Shown: positions 26,800 through 35,325 of the stretch, piece after piece | Layout of the letters: each line of letters begins with the position of its first letter | Numbering within the stretch: position 1 is the first letter of the stretch | Source: CAZNLH01 sp964573995 | GTDB lineage: Bacteria > Gemmatimonadota > CAZMKB01 > CAZNLH01 | Assembly: GCA_964573995.1 (NCBI GenBank) | Contig: CAZNLH010000021.1 | Span: 1-43,911 of the forward strand | Length of the DNA: 43,911 nt | Reading direction: 5' to 3' | Translations under genes and position numbers: made by a program | Notes under the pieces: generated by a model | Database searches by the model: none | The model's input: only the letters and a program-made list of their open reading frames with translations | Told to the model about the DNA's origin: nothing

Positions 26800-27177
26800 A
26801 TGAATGTCCCATCTGAATTGTGGTATACCGAGGAGCATGAGTGGGTTGAAGTGAACGGGGAGATAGCCTCTGTCGGTATAACGGATTACGCGCAGGGGGA
26901 ACTGGGCGACGTCGTCTATCTCGAATTGCCGGAGCCCGGGACAAAGGTCGCCCAGATGGAGGTCCTGGGGACGATCGAGGCGGTAAAGACCGTTGCCGAA
27001 CTCTTTTCACCTGTTTCCGGTGAGGTGATAGAGATCAATGACAGGCTCGAGGATGAGCCCGAAATCGTGAATAGTGACCCCTATAGAGAGGGGTGGATGG
27101 TAAAGATCAGGTTACAGAACCCCGACGATATCAACAACCTGCTTGGACCGGAAGACTATAAGGCGTTGATTTCGTGA
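26800..27177 (+). CDS. gcvH: Glycine cleavage system H protein
   Basis: Lipoyl carrier of the glycine cleavage complex, 125 residues, the usual length. It shuttles the aminomethyl group from the P protein to the T protein. The lipoylated lysine is K63 in the motif GTIEAVKTVAEL. The family start YTEEHEWVEV and the block DYAQGELGDVVYLELP are clear. ATG 26800 is chosen because GGAGG lies just upstream (26790-26795) and it gives a standard N terminus; an upstream in-frame ATG at 26731 would add 23 unrelated residues. It is followed after 19 bases by gcvPA, then gcvPB and a lipoate ligase, so modification and complex genes are linked. No glycine riboswitch was recognised in the 150-base upstream gap. 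Confidence 0.95.
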   Translation: MNVPSELWYTEEHEWVEVNGEIASVGITDYAQGELGDVVYLELPEPGTKVAQMEVLGTIEAVKTVAELFSPVSGEVIEINDRLEDEPEIVNSDPYREGWMVKIRLQNPDDINNLLGPEDYKALIS

Positions 27178-27196
27178 GGAACGAGGAGGTCGGGCG

Positions 27197-28552
27197 ATGA
27201 CCTTTATTCCCAATACCGACAGCGACCGCCGGGCGATGCTCGATGTCATCGGTGTCTCCTCGGTGGATGAACTGTTGGAAGCGATCCCTGGGGAGTTGAG
27301 GCTCAAAGGGGCACTTGACCTCCCTGGACCGCTGTCAGAACTCGAGGTTGATAATGCCCTCAGGACGCTGGCGGGGAAGTCCAAGGGGTCGCACAGGCTC
27401 ACCAGTTTCCTGGGGGCCGGAGTATATGATCATTACGTGCCGAGCGTGATCGGCCATATCGTGGGGCGTCCTGAATTCTATACGGCATATACGCCTTACC
27501 AGGCCGAAGTCAGCCAGGGGACCCTCCAGACGATCTTCGAGTACCAGAGCCTGATCTGTCGCCTGACGGGAATGGATGTCTCGAACGCATCCGTCTACGA
27601 TGGGGCCACCGCCCTGGCGGAGGCGTCCCTCATGTGCCTGAGGGTGAAAAAGGGGCGGGGGAAGATACTGTTCTCGCAAGGTATTCATCCCCACCACCGG
27701 CAGGTACTGAAGACATATCACTCGGGACTCTCGACGGAACTGATCGAGGTCCCCCTGAAGGGCGGCCTTACCGACACGTCAGATATAGAGGCGATACTTG
27801 GAGGAGAATCCGCCGCACTGTTGATTCAATCGCCCAATTTCCTGGGGAACATCGAGGATATAGCCGACCTTACGCGGATCGCCCACGGTTCCGGCGCCCT
27901 TGCTGTCATATCGGTCAATCCCATTTCCCTGGGGATACTGAAGCCCCCCGGCGCCTTTGGAGTGGATATCGTAGTGGGCGACGGGCAGGCCCTGGGCAAC
28001 GGTCTCTCCTTCGGCGGGCCGACCTTCGGCTTTTTCGCGGCGAAGAAGGAGTACGTCCGCACTATGCCCGGCAGGATAATCGGGAGGACGCTGGACGCGG
28101 ACGGCAGGGTCGGTTACGTGATGACCCTTCAGACTCGGGAGCAGCATATCCGCAGGGAGAAGGCGACTTCCAACATCTGCACGAATCAGGCACTGAACGC
28201 CCTCGCTGCGACGGTATACTTGAGTTGGGTGGGCGAGGTCGGGTTGAGGCAGGTTGCAAGTCTTTGTGCCCGGAAGGCACATTACGCACGAGGAGAGATC
28301 TGCCGATTACCGGGATATGGACTCCTGTTCGAGTCCCCATTCTTCAATGAATTCGCTGTAAGTACCCCGATCCCGGCCGGTGAGATCGTGAGGTCGCTGT
28401 CGGGAAAGAAGATCGTCCCCGGGCTCGACCTCAGCGACTTCGATTACGGGCTCGAAAGGTCTCTCCTGATCGCGGTGACCGAGAAGCGATCGAGGCGGGA
28501 GATCGATCGACTGGTACAATCGCTCGCTCAATTAAGCGGTGGAAAGGAGTAA
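27197..28552 (+). CDS. gcvPA: Glycine dehydrogenase (decarboxylating) subunit 1
   Basis: N-terminal half of the split P protein, 451 residues. It pairs with the GcvPB subunit to decarboxylate glycine with PLP and load the aminomethyl group on GcvH. Recognisable blocks are FIPNTDSDRRAML at the start, FLGAGVYDHYVPSVI, and PEFYTAYTPYQAEVSQGTLQ, all characteristic of GcvPA. ATG 27197 has AGGAGG about seven bases upstream, in the 19-base gap after gcvH. The gcvPB gene starts six bases after this stop, so the subunits are translationally coupled or nearly so. The split P protein is typical of many Gram-positive, archaeal and candidate-phylum lineages, in contrast to the fused form of Enterobacteria. 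Confidence 0.95.
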   Translation: MTFIPNTDSDRRAMLDVIGVSSVDELLEAIPGELRLKGALDLPGPLSELEVDNALRTLAGKSKGSHRLTSFLGAGVYDHYVPSVIGHIVGRPEFYTAYTPYQAEVSQGTLQTIFEYQSLICRLTGMDVSNASVYDGATALAEASLMCLRVKKGRGKILFSQGIHPHHRQVLKTYHSGLSTELIEVPLKGGLTDTSDIEAILGGESAALLIQSPNFLGNIEDIADLTRIAHGSGALAVISVNPISLGILKPPGAFGVDIVVGDGQALGNGLSFGGPTFGFFAAKKEYVRTMPGRIIGRTLDADGRVGYVMTLQTREQHIRREKATSNICTNQALNALAATVYLSWVGEVGLRQVASLCARKAHYARGEICRLPGYGLLFESPFFNEFAVSTPIPAGEIVRSLSGKKIVPGLDLSDFDYGLERSLLIAVTEKRSRREIDRLVQSLAQLSGGKE

Positions 28553-28558
28553 CTGTAG

Positions 28559-30031
28559 ATGGCACGCGGCGGCCTGTCCGAGGAGGGAGTAAAGTCGATA
28601 TTCGAGTTAGGGGCGCCCGGGAGGACATCCGCAACCTTTCCCAAGTGCGATGTCCCGGAGGAAGATCTCGGGGAGTTGTTCCCTGAAGACTTGCTGCGAG
28701 AGGGTGCTGTCGGGATGCCGGAGGTCAGCGAAGTGGACCTCGTCCGTCACTTTATCACCCTGTCGGTAAAGAACCATCACCTCGACAGGGGCTTTTATCC
28801 CCTTGGTTCCTGCACGATGAAGTACAATCCCAAGGTGAACGAGGACCTTGCCGCACTCCCGGGTTTTTCCGATCTCCACCCGCTGCAACCGGAATCGACG
28901 GTCCAGGGGGCGCTGGCTCTCATGTACAACCTTGGTGAGGCCCTGAAAGAGATATCCGGGTTCGACGCGATCACTCTCCAGCCGGCGGCAGGTGCCCATG
29001 GGGAATTTACCGGCATCCAGATTATCCGTGCGTATCACCTGAACAGGGGGGCTGCGAGGACCAAGGTGATCATCCCCGATACCGCGCATGGAACGAACCC
29101 GGCCAGCGTGCACAGGTGCGGCTACGAAGTGGTGACGGTTGCATCGAATTCGATGGGGACGATAGATGTAAACTCCCTCTCTGGGGTCCTCGACGAAGAT
29201 GTGGCCGCGCTCATGCTGACTGTCCCGAATACCCTCGGCAAATTTGAGGGGGACATCCTCACCATCTCCCGAATGGTCCATGACGTCGGCGGCCTGATGT
29301 ACCTCGACGGTGCGAACCTGAACGCCTTCATGGGGATAGCCTCCCCCGCGGAAATGGGCTTTGATGCCATGCACTTCAACCTTCACAAGACGTTCTCCAC
29401 ACCGCATGGCGGAGGGGGCCCCGGGGCTGGACCAGTTGGAGTGGTATCCAGTCTTTCAGATTTTCTCCCAGTGCCGTTGATCGGCAAGAGAGAAGATGGG
29501 TCATACTACCTGGATTACCAGGTGAAGCGGTCGATAGGTCGAGTCCACGGTTTTTACGGGAACTTCCTGGTAATGGTGAAGGCCTACGCCTATATCCTGA
29601 TGCAGGGAGCCGAAGGGCTTAGATCAGTCAGTGAGAACGCCATAATCAACGCCAATTATATCATGCGACGCCTGGAAAAACACTACGACAACCCCTTTCC
29701 TTACCCCTGCATGCACGAGTGCGTCCTTTCCGGCGACAGGCAGAAGAAGTCAGGCGTGAAGACACTCGATATCGCCAAGCGACTCCTCGACTTCGGGATC
29801 CATGCCCCCACCGTGTACTTCCCCCTCATCGTCTCCGAGGCACTCATGATAGAACCGACCGAGACGGAGAGCAAGGAATCTCTTGATCGATTCATAGAGG
29901 CCATGACTGTCATCGCCGAGGAGGCCGAGAGGGATCCGCGGATCCTCAAGGAGGCCCCCCATGATACGCCGGTCAGGAGGCTTGACGAGGCCAAGGCGGC
30001 CAGGGAACTGGTACTGAAGTGGGAAGAGTGA
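28559..30031 (+). CDS. gcvPB: Glycine dehydrogenase (decarboxylating) subunit 2
   Basis: C-terminal, PLP-binding half of the split P protein, 490 residues. The Schiff-base lysine is about K277 in HFNLHKTFSTPHGGGGPGAG, a hallmark of this subunit. Other family blocks are FYPLGSCTMKYNPK, LQPAAGAHGEFTGI and PDTAHGTNPASVH. ATG 28559 follows AAGGAG, and the gap to gcvPA is only six bases. With GcvPA it catalyses glycine decarboxylation in the cytosol. The next gene, a lipoate ligase family member, begins 15 bases after the stop, linking lipoylation of GcvH to production of the complex. Confidence 0.95.
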   Translation: MARGGLSEEGVKSIFELGAPGRTSATFPKCDVPEEDLGELFPEDLLREGAVGMPEVSEVDLVRHFITLSVKNHHLDRGFYPLGSCTMKYNPKVNEDLAALPGFSDLHPLQPESTVQGALALMYNLGEALKEISGFDAITLQPAAGAHGEFTGIQIIRAYHLNRGAARTKVIIPDTAHGTNPASVHRCGYEVVTVASNSMGTIDVNSLSGVLDEDVAALMLTVPNTLGKFEGDILTISRMVHDVGGLMYLDGANLNAFMGIASPAEMGFDAMHFNLHKTFSTPHGGGGPGAGPVGVVSSLSDFLPVPLIGKREDGSYYLDYQVKRSIGRVHGFYGNFLVMVKAYAYILMQGAEGLRSVSENAIINANYIMRRLEKHYDNPFPYPCMHECVLSGDRQKKSGVKTLDIAKRLLDFGIHAPTVYFPLIVSEALMIEPTETESKESLDRFIEAMTVIAEEAERDPRILKEAPHDTPVRRLDEAKAARELVLKWEE

Positions 30032-30046
30032 GACGGCGATCGGACA

Positions 30047-30982
30047 ATGAGCGGAGATTGGAGTATAATTGAGACCGGGGCGGGAGATGCGGCATGGAAC
30101 ATGGCCGTGGACTGGGCGTTGCTTCAACTTCGCGGTGAAGGGAAGATCCCGGATACCTTGCGGTTTTATACGTGGAACGGTGATGCCTTAAGCCTCGGAT
30201 ACTCTCAAGATATCTTGCGCGAACTCGACCTCGAGCGGTGCAGGAGGCGCGGCGTCTCGACGGTCTTCAGGCCTACCGGTGGGGCCCTGGTCCTCCATCA
30301 TTTCGATTTGACCTATTCCATCGTGCTCGGGATGCCTGGCTTGGACCCCGGCGCATGGGCGGATTTCAGCCGTCTGGTCGCCCGTGTCTTGCGAAGGTGG
30401 CTGCAAGGGATCGGGATAGAGGCCGCGTTCGTCGAGGGTGGAATGGGTGGCGGCAGGAGAAACCACGGCGCCTGTTTCTTGGGCCGCGGACGCCATGAAA
30501 TAACGGTTCTGGGGCGAAAGATCGTCGGGAATGCCAGGAGGTGGAGCGGGGGCGCGCTTCTCCAGCACGGTTCGATTGTCATCAGGAGGAGCCCCGTATC
30601 GGTAGTTGACCTAATGGCGGGAATGACCGAAGAAGAGCGGGAGGAAACGAGGGAGGAACTGGAGAGAAAATCGACGAGCCTCGAGGAGGAGACGGGGCGC
30701 GTGATGGAGTACGAGGAGTTGTGGCCCTCTCTCCTGGCCGAATTCGAGAGGTCCTTTCATGCAAGATTTAAGAGAAGGGAGTTGATGGGGGTGGAGTCCT
30801 CTCGTGCACGGGCTTGTATGGAGCGCGCCGCAATGGGACCAGCATACAGGCTTGTGCGAAGGGGATTGATCAATCGATCCTCCACGATCGTGGGCGGTAG
30901 CGAGGGGCCGGAGGGGACCGGCCTTCCGCGTCTCCCCTCGCGGGATCTTGTTTCTATCGATGCGGAGAGGGCCGCCCCTTGA
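30047..30982 (+). CDS. Lipoate-protein ligase A-family enzyme
   Basis: Member of the biotin/lipoate A/B ligase (BPL_LplA_LipB) family, 311 residues. It has R75-PTGG followed by ALVLHHFDLTYS, which forms the lipoyl-binding loop, and GRKIVGNARR with the conserved lysine near residue 158, then LLQHGSI. It could attach free lipoate with ATP (LplA) or transfer octanoate between carriers (LipM/LipL); sequence alone does not settle this. The genomic target is most likely GcvH, encoded three genes upstream. The C-terminal 100 residues are charged and less conserved. ATG 30047 lies 15 bases after gcvPB. The stop overlaps the TTG start of the next gene (TTGA), suggesting co-translation with the peptide-transport ATPase. 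Confidence 0.85.
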   Translation: MSGDWSIIETGAGDAAWNMAVDWALLQLRGEGKIPDTLRFYTWNGDALSLGYSQDILRELDLERCRRRGVSTVFRPTGGALVLHHFDLTYSIVLGMPGLDPGAWADFSRLVARVLRRWLQGIGIEAAFVEGGMGGGRRNHGACFLGRGRHEITVLGRKIVGNARRWSGGALLQHGSIVIRRSPVSVVDLMAGMTEEEREETREELERKSTSLEEETGRVMEYEELWPSLLAEFERSFHARFKRRELMGVESSRARACMERAAMGPAYRLVRRGLINRSSTIVGGSEGPEGTGLPRLPSRDLVSIDAERAAP

Positions 30983-31959
30983 ACGAGAAGAGCAACATCC
31001 TCGAGGTCGAGGATCTCAAGACATACTTCTACATCGATGAGGGAGTGGCGCGAGCCGTCGACGGCGTCAGTTTTCACCTCATGCCGGAGGAGACCCTGGG
31101 GATCGTTGGAGAGTCGGGTTGCGGCAAGTCCGTCACATCGCTCTCTATAATGCGACTGATCCCTCAACCGCCGGGAAAGATCGTGAGCGGGAGGATCACG
31201 TTCGAGGGTAAGGAGATACTCGAACTCCAGGAGAGCCGGATGCGAAGGATACGCGGGAACGAGATCTCGATGATCTTCCAGGAGCCGATGACATCGCTCA
31301 ACCCCGTCTTTACGGTAGGTAACCAGATCGAAGAGGTCCTCGTGTTACATCAGGGCCTCAATTGGAGAGAGGCGCGGGAGAAGGCAATGGGGATGCTTTC
31401 GCTCGTGGGCATCTCCTCACCGGAGGTGAGAGTGGGCGAATACCCCCATCAGATGAGCGGCGGGATGAGACAGAGGGTAATGATCGCCATCGCACTGGCG
31501 TGCAACCCCGCCATCCTTATTGCGGATGAGCCCACTACCGCGCTGGATGTTACCATACAGGCCCAGATTCTCGACCTGATAGCGAAGTTACAGGGTGAAT
31601 TCGGCATGTCCGTGATGCTCATTACCCACGACCTCGCCGTGATAGCGGAGGTGGCGGACAGGGTCGTCGTAATGTACGCCGGGAAGATAGTCGAGTCGGG
31701 CGATACGATCGACATCTTCGAGGAACCTCTGCACCCTTACACAAAGGGACTACTGGCGTCAATTCCGGTCTTGAACGAGAAGAAGAACAGGCTCTCCGTG
31801 ATCCCGGGTACGGTGCCGAACCCGACGGAGTTTCCCGATGGGTGTCGATTTGGTCCGAGGTGCCCCTACGTGATGCCGAAGTGCCGGGGTGATGGCATCC
31901 CCTGGGTCTGGGCGACGGCCCGCCATGGCGCCATGTGCTTCCTCCTTGAAGAGGGATGA
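30979..31959 (+). CDS. Oligopeptide/dipeptide ABC transporter ATPase (OppD/DppD-like)
   Basis: ATP-binding subunit of a peptide-type ABC importer, 326 residues. Walker A GESGCGKS starts at about residue 44, the signature MSGGMRQR at about 159, and Walker B ILIADEPTTALDV at about 179-191. The C-terminal extension GCRFGPRCPYVMPKC is the Cys-containing oligopeptide-transporter tail (oligo_HPY type). The start is TTG 30979, overlapping the previous stop, with GAGAGG upstream. It is followed by the partner ATPase with a four-base ATGA overlap. The permeases and the substrate-binding protein are not in the window, so the substrate (peptide, nickel or another) cannot be assigned. Confidence 0.9.
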   Translation: MNEKSNILEVEDLKTYFYIDEGVARAVDGVSFHLMPEETLGIVGESGCGKSVTSLSIMRLIPQPPGKIVSGRITFEGKEILELQESRMRRIRGNEISMIFQEPMTSLNPVFTVGNQIEEVLVLHQGLNWREAREKAMGMLSLVGISSPEVRVGEYPHQMSGGMRQRVMIAIALACNPAILIADEPTTALDVTIQAQILDLIAKLQGEFGMSVMLITHDLAVIAEVADRVVVMYAGKIVESGDTIDIFEEPLHPYTKGLLASIPVLNEKKNRLSVIPGTVPNPTEFPDGCRFGPRCPYVMPKCRGDGIPWVWATARHGAMCFLLEEG

Positions 31960-32963
31960 CGATGGGAGGCGAAAGTGAGAGGCGGGACGGCGGGCTTCTC
32001 GAGGTCATCAACCTCAAGAAATATTTCCCCATTAAGCGGGGATTACTCTCCCGCGTAATCGGCCACGTTCGCGCGGTCGACGGGGTCTCTTTCGAGATAT
32101 TGGAGGGGGAGACACTCGGGTTGGTAGGCGAGAGCGGTTGTGGGAAGACGACTACGGGCCGGATGATTATCAGGCTCATTCAGCCGACGGCGGGAAGAGT
32201 GGTCTTCAGGGGGCGCGATATCACCATCCTGAACCACAAGGACCTGAGGTCTGTGAGGCGGGAAATGCAGATAATCTTTCAGGATCCTTACGGATCGCTG
32301 AATCCGCGCATGACAGTGGGTGGTATGCTCTCCGAGGCGTTGAAGATACATGGAATTGCGCACGGTAAGGAGGCACAGGAGCGGATCAATGAACTACTCT
32401 CCATCGTGGGGCTATCACCTGTCCATGCAAATCGCTATCCGCACGAATTCAGCGGCGGCCAACGCCAGCGCATCGGTATCGCTCGGGCCCTATCGGTCGA
32501 GCCAAGCCTTATCATAGCGGATGAACCCGTGTCCGCTCTCGATGTCTCGATCCAGGCGCAGATCCTGAACCTCCTGCAGGACCTCCAGGAGAGATTGCAT
32601 CTCACCTATCTCTTCATCGCCCATGACCTGAGCGTGGTGGAGCATATCAGCAACCGGGTGGCGGTCATGTACCTTGGAAAGTTGGTAGAAATCACGCGGG
32701 CCGAAGAACTCTACAAGAATCCCCTCCACCCATACTCGATAGCGCTCATGTCGGCGGTGCCGGTCGCTGACCCGAGGGCAAAGAAGAACAGGATATTGCT
32801 CGAGGGAGACGTTCCAAGCCCGGCGAATCCACCTTCGGGATGTGCCTTTCATACCCGCTGCGAGTTTGCAGATTCTGACTGTGCTGAAATCACTCCTCCC
32901 CTCAAAGAGGTGGAGGATGGGCACCTTGCGGCGTGCATCCACCTGGATAAGGTTCACCGATGA
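31956..32963 (+). CDS. Oligopeptide/dipeptide ABC transporter ATPase (OppF/DppF-like)
   Basis: Second ATP-binding subunit of the peptide-type importer, 335 residues, expected to form a heterodimer with the preceding protein. Walker A GESGCGKTT starts at about residue 58, the signature FSGGQRQR at about 165, and Walker B LIIADEPVSALDV follows. The Cys-bearing C-terminal tail GCAFHTRCEFADSDC is present. ATG 31956 overlaps the upstream stop as ATGA. After its stop there is a small hairpin (32970-32988), and the operon appears to end at the convergent DUF4097-type gene. Membrane subunits must be encoded elsewhere. Confidence 0.9.
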   Translation: MTMGGESERRDGGLLEVINLKKYFPIKRGLLSRVIGHVRAVDGVSFEILEGETLGLVGESGCGKTTTGRMIIRLIQPTAGRVVFRGRDITILNHKDLRSVRREMQIIFQDPYGSLNPRMTVGGMLSEALKIHGIAHGKEAQERINELLSIVGLSPVHANRYPHEFSGGQRQRIGIARALSVEPSLIIADEPVSALDVSIQAQILNLLQDLQERLHLTYLFIAHDLSVVEHISNRVAVMYLGKLVEITRAEELYKNPLHPYSIALMSAVPVADPRAKKNRILLEGDVPSPANPPSGCAFHTRCEFADSDCAEITPPLKEVEDGHLAACIHLDKVHR

Positions 32964-32969
32964 GAGTTG

Positions 32970-32988
32970 AGCCCTTCAGCGCAGGGCT
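32970..32988. terminator. Possible bidirectional terminator hairpin
   Basis: AGCCCT (32970-32975) and AGGGCT (32983-32988) form a perfect six-pair stem with a seven-base loop in the gap between two convergent genes. It lacks a T-tract. Confidence 0.35.
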
Positions 32989-33062
32989 TCCACTCCCACA
33001 TGTATGATCTCACCATACGCACACCAGTCCCGCGGGAGCCGGTCGCGGTAGAAGTCGGCGGA

Positions 33063-33881
33063 TCAGAAACCGGTCACTTCTATGTTACCGTTGGTGGTGC
33101 TCAAGGTGATCGTGCCTCGCCCGTCTCCGAGTGTCCCGGTGAGGGAATTCGCGGTCTGGTTCATATCCTGGAGGTCGAGGTCCGGTGAAATGCTGATTAT
33201 GCCGCTCACGAGGCTGGCGGAGAATGCCGCCGACGTGCTGAGTGGGATACCGAGTTGGATGTTGCCGTTGACCATGGTCATATCGATCGTGCCGTCCAAC
33301 GGCAGGGTTATCGTCGCGTTTATCTGGCCGTTTGTCAGGTCGACGGATGTGCTGCCGAAGATATCTTCGAGCGATAGTTGCCCGTTTACCATATCGGCGG
33401 AGACACTGTTGCTGATCGAGTCGATTGATGCGGTCCCGCTGACGCCGGTGCACAGGACCTCCATTCCTCTCGGCAGCCGGATATTGTAGTCGACGATGTA
33501 ACTGCGTCCATGGGTCTCGGTGGGTTGTGTGGTCCTTACGACTATTTCTTCTCCCAGGTCTGATACACTGACCTCGAGTTCGTCGAGGTGCGCTTCGGCA
33601 TCATCCACGCTCTCCGAGCCCACCTGTCGCTCGCCCGTGATGATAACCGAATTCGATCCCGTTGTCCCCGTGACGATGATATCCCCATCGATCGCCTCAA
33701 GCCTCAACCTGGAGAGGTTCGTGGCGTCCACGTCAAAGGAGAAATCCTTTGTTGCAGTGAAATTGGTGTTGGCAACGTCGCCGTTCGAGGATACCGGGCT
33801 GGATCCCTTATCGCAATGGAACAGGAGGATAGAGGTTGCAAGTAATGCAGCAATCGCTAAGATATTATGCCTGTTTTGCAT
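33063..33881 (-). CDS. DUF4097-type beta-repeat exported protein, putative lipoprotein
   Basis: Exported protein of 272 residues. The N terminus has a hydrophobic signal ending at a Cys (LFHCDKGSSP), so it may be a lipoprotein, though the lipobox is not canonical. The mature part is built of short parallel-beta-type repeats around VNGQLSLEDIFGSTSVDLTN and VNGNIQLG, typical of DUF4097 / head-GIN adhesin-like proteins with a beta-helix fold. The function of such proteins is not established; envelope-associated adhesin or stress roles have been proposed. ATG at 33881 has AGTGGAGG upstream, and a well-formed promoter lies 30-58 bases before it. It is divergent from the exbB cluster. Confidence 0.8.
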   Translation of the reverse strand: MQNRHNILAIAALLATSILLFHCDKGSSPVSSNGDVANTNFTATKDFSFDVDATNLSRLRLEAIDGDIIVTGTTGSNSVIITGERQVGSESVDDAEAHLDELEVSVSDLGEEIVVRTTQPTETHGRSYIVDYNIRLPRGMEVLCTGVSGTASIDSISNSVSADMVNGQLSLEDIFGSTSVDLTNGQINATITLPLDGTIDMTMVNGNIQLGIPLSTSAAFSASLVSGIISISPDLDLQDMNQTANSLTGTLGDGRGTITLSTTNGNIEVTGF

Positions 33882-33910
33882 TTGTCGCCTCCACTTGGTT
33901 TTCTTGATAA

Positions 33911-33939
33911 TTCATACAACAATAGCGATTACATGTCAA
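33911..33939 (-). promoter_or_regulatory. Sigma70-like promoter of the DUF4097-type gene
   Basis: On the minus strand, TTGACA (33939-33934) and TATGAA (33916-33911) are separated by exactly 17 bases. The gene starts at 33881, so the leader is only about 20-25 bases. Confidence 0.6.
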
Positions 33940-34147
33940 GGAAACTACGCTTGTAGTGGAGGCCCTCATGGCGTAACTCGGGGAACGTAACAGGGGCTGC
34001 AGGGGGACCGGGTATCCGCGGGACGGACTCTTCAGGTACATGGAGCGTTCAGGATGTTGCAATGATGAACATAACGCTATGATACAACATCAGTTATAAG
34101 GATCGCCATCCGCAAACAGCGAGCAGTGTCATTACGGAAAAAAGGAC

Positions 34148-34176
34148 TTGACATGGAAAGGGAAATGGGTTACAAT
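34148..34176 (+). promoter_or_regulatory. Sigma70-like promoter of the exbB-exbD-exbD-tonB cluster
   Basis: TTGACA (34148-34153) and TACAAT (34171-34176) are separated by exactly 17 bases. The TTG start of exbB follows at 34233, so the leader is about 50 bases and includes the Shine-Dalgarno site at 34217-34224. Confidence 0.75.
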
Positions 34177-34232
34177 ACCCAAACGCTGGCCCCGACCTAT
34201 CTTATGGATTATCATCGAGGAGGGAAAAGACA

Positions 34233-34862
34233 TTGAGTGTAATAGAACTTTTTAAAGCCGGTGGCTTGATGATGTGGCCTCTTTTGCTATGCTCCATCTT
34301 GGGGTTGGCGATCATAATCGTCAAGTTTATCACGTTGACGATGGCCGGTTCGGCGAGCAAGAGACTGTTGAAGCATGTAAATTCAATGCTCGAGGAAGAG
34401 GAGATCAACAAGGCCAGGGAACTATGTGAGAATACGAAGGGCCCGGTTGCATCTATATTACTCGCCGGTCTTAAAAAGGTGGACCAGGGGAGTGAGCGGG
34501 TGATCGCGGCCATTGAGAACGCAGGGGCCATCGAGTTGTCTTTCCTGGAAAGGGGCCTCGTGGCCCTGGCCACCATTTCCACGGTGGCTCCCCTGATCGG
34601 TTTCCTGGGGACGGTGGCGGGGATGATCGAGGCCTTTGGTGCCATCGAGGCATACGGGGAGGTAGATGCCACGCTGGTGGCAGGCGGAATCAAGGTGGCC
34701 CTCATCACGACTGCAGCCGGTCTTGCCATAGCGATTCCGGTGAATATCATGCACAATTATTTCGTGACGCGCGTTGACAAGATGATCCTCGATATGGAAG
34801 AGAGTTCCCAGAACATCGCCGACGCCGTATACAAGATGGAACAGGTGAAGGCGGCGTCTTGA
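34233..34862 (+). CDS. exbB: MotA/TolQ/ExbB proton channel protein
   Basis: Inner-membrane proton-channel subunit of 209 residues, the ExbB/TolQ type. It has an N-terminal helix (about residues 10-28), a cytoplasmic region, and two further helices containing LATISTVAPLIGFLGTVAGM, the family's hallmark, and VALITTAAGLAIAIPVNIMH. Together with ExbD it uses the proton gradient to energise TonB. The TTG start at 34233 is supported by GAGGAGGG eight bases upstream and by a strong promoter. The gene leads a cluster of two exbD genes and tonB, which points to ExbB rather than TolQ. Confidence 0.92.
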   Translation: MSVIELFKAGGLMMWPLLLCSILGLAIIIVKFITLTMAGSASKRLLKHVNSMLEEEEINKARELCENTKGPVASILLAGLKKVDQGSERVIAAIENAGAIELSFLERGLVALATISTVAPLIGFLGTVAGMIEAFGAIEAYGEVDATLVAGGIKVALITTAAGLAIAIPVNIMHNYFVTRVDKMILDMEESSQNIADAVYKMEQVKAAS

Positions 34863-34887
34863 GCCGGCGCCAACGGAGGGGCAAGCA

Positions 34888-35310
34888 TTGTTTTTCAAGA
34901 GGAGAGCAAGGGTAAGCGAGGAGATTCCGTCCGCATCCATGGCGGATATCGCCTTTCTACTGCTGATTTTCTTCCTCACGACCACCGTTTTCAGTGAAGA
35001 GAAGGGGCTCCAGTTGGTCCTGCCGGAGGCCCAGACCGAGGAGGTCAAGGTCGCTTCCAAGAACATCCTCCATATCTTCGTCCATCCGGATGGCTCCGTT
35101 TCCATCCGAAAGGGGGGAGACCCGAACGAGCAGTCCATTGAGGTAGGAGACCTGAAGGAGATCGCCGAGACGGAAATTGCTGAAAACCCCAAGATCATCG
35201 CGGCGGTAAAAGTTACCGCGGAGGCCAAGTACCAGGATATGATCAACGTATTGGATGAACTCCAGCAAGCGGAGGCCAAGAGGGTCTCCCTGCAGTTGCT
35301 GGAGCGTTGA
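34888..35310 (+). CDS. exbD: ExbD/TolR-family biopolymer transport protein (first copy)
   Basis: ExbD/TolR-type protein of 140 residues with one N-terminal membrane helix and a periplasmic domain. The helix region SMADIAFLLLIFFLTTTVF contains the conserved Asp that carries protons in the channel. The periplasmic end fits the family (VLDELQQAEAKRVSLQLLE). The likely start is TTG 34888, with GGAGGGG upstream. It lies 25 bases after exbB and 15 before a second exbD. The two copies may form a mixed channel or serve different partners. Confidence 0.9.
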   Translation: MFFKRRARVSEEIPSASMADIAFLLLIFFLTTTVFSEEKGLQLVLPEAQTEEVKVASKNILHIFVHPDGSVSIRKGGDPNEQSIEVGDLKEIAETEIAENPKIIAAVKVTAEAKYQDMINVLDELQQAEAKRVSLQLLER

Positions 35311-35325
35311 GGGGGGGCCGGGATA

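Larger units (their letters stand above)
33882..34232. other. 351-bp divergent promoter region
   Basis: This stretch separates the minus-strand DUF4097-type gene from the plus-strand exbB gene. It carries one outward sigma70-like promoter for each (33911-33939 and 34148-34176) and about 210 bases between them. No gene or clear operator was found. Confidence 0.6.
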
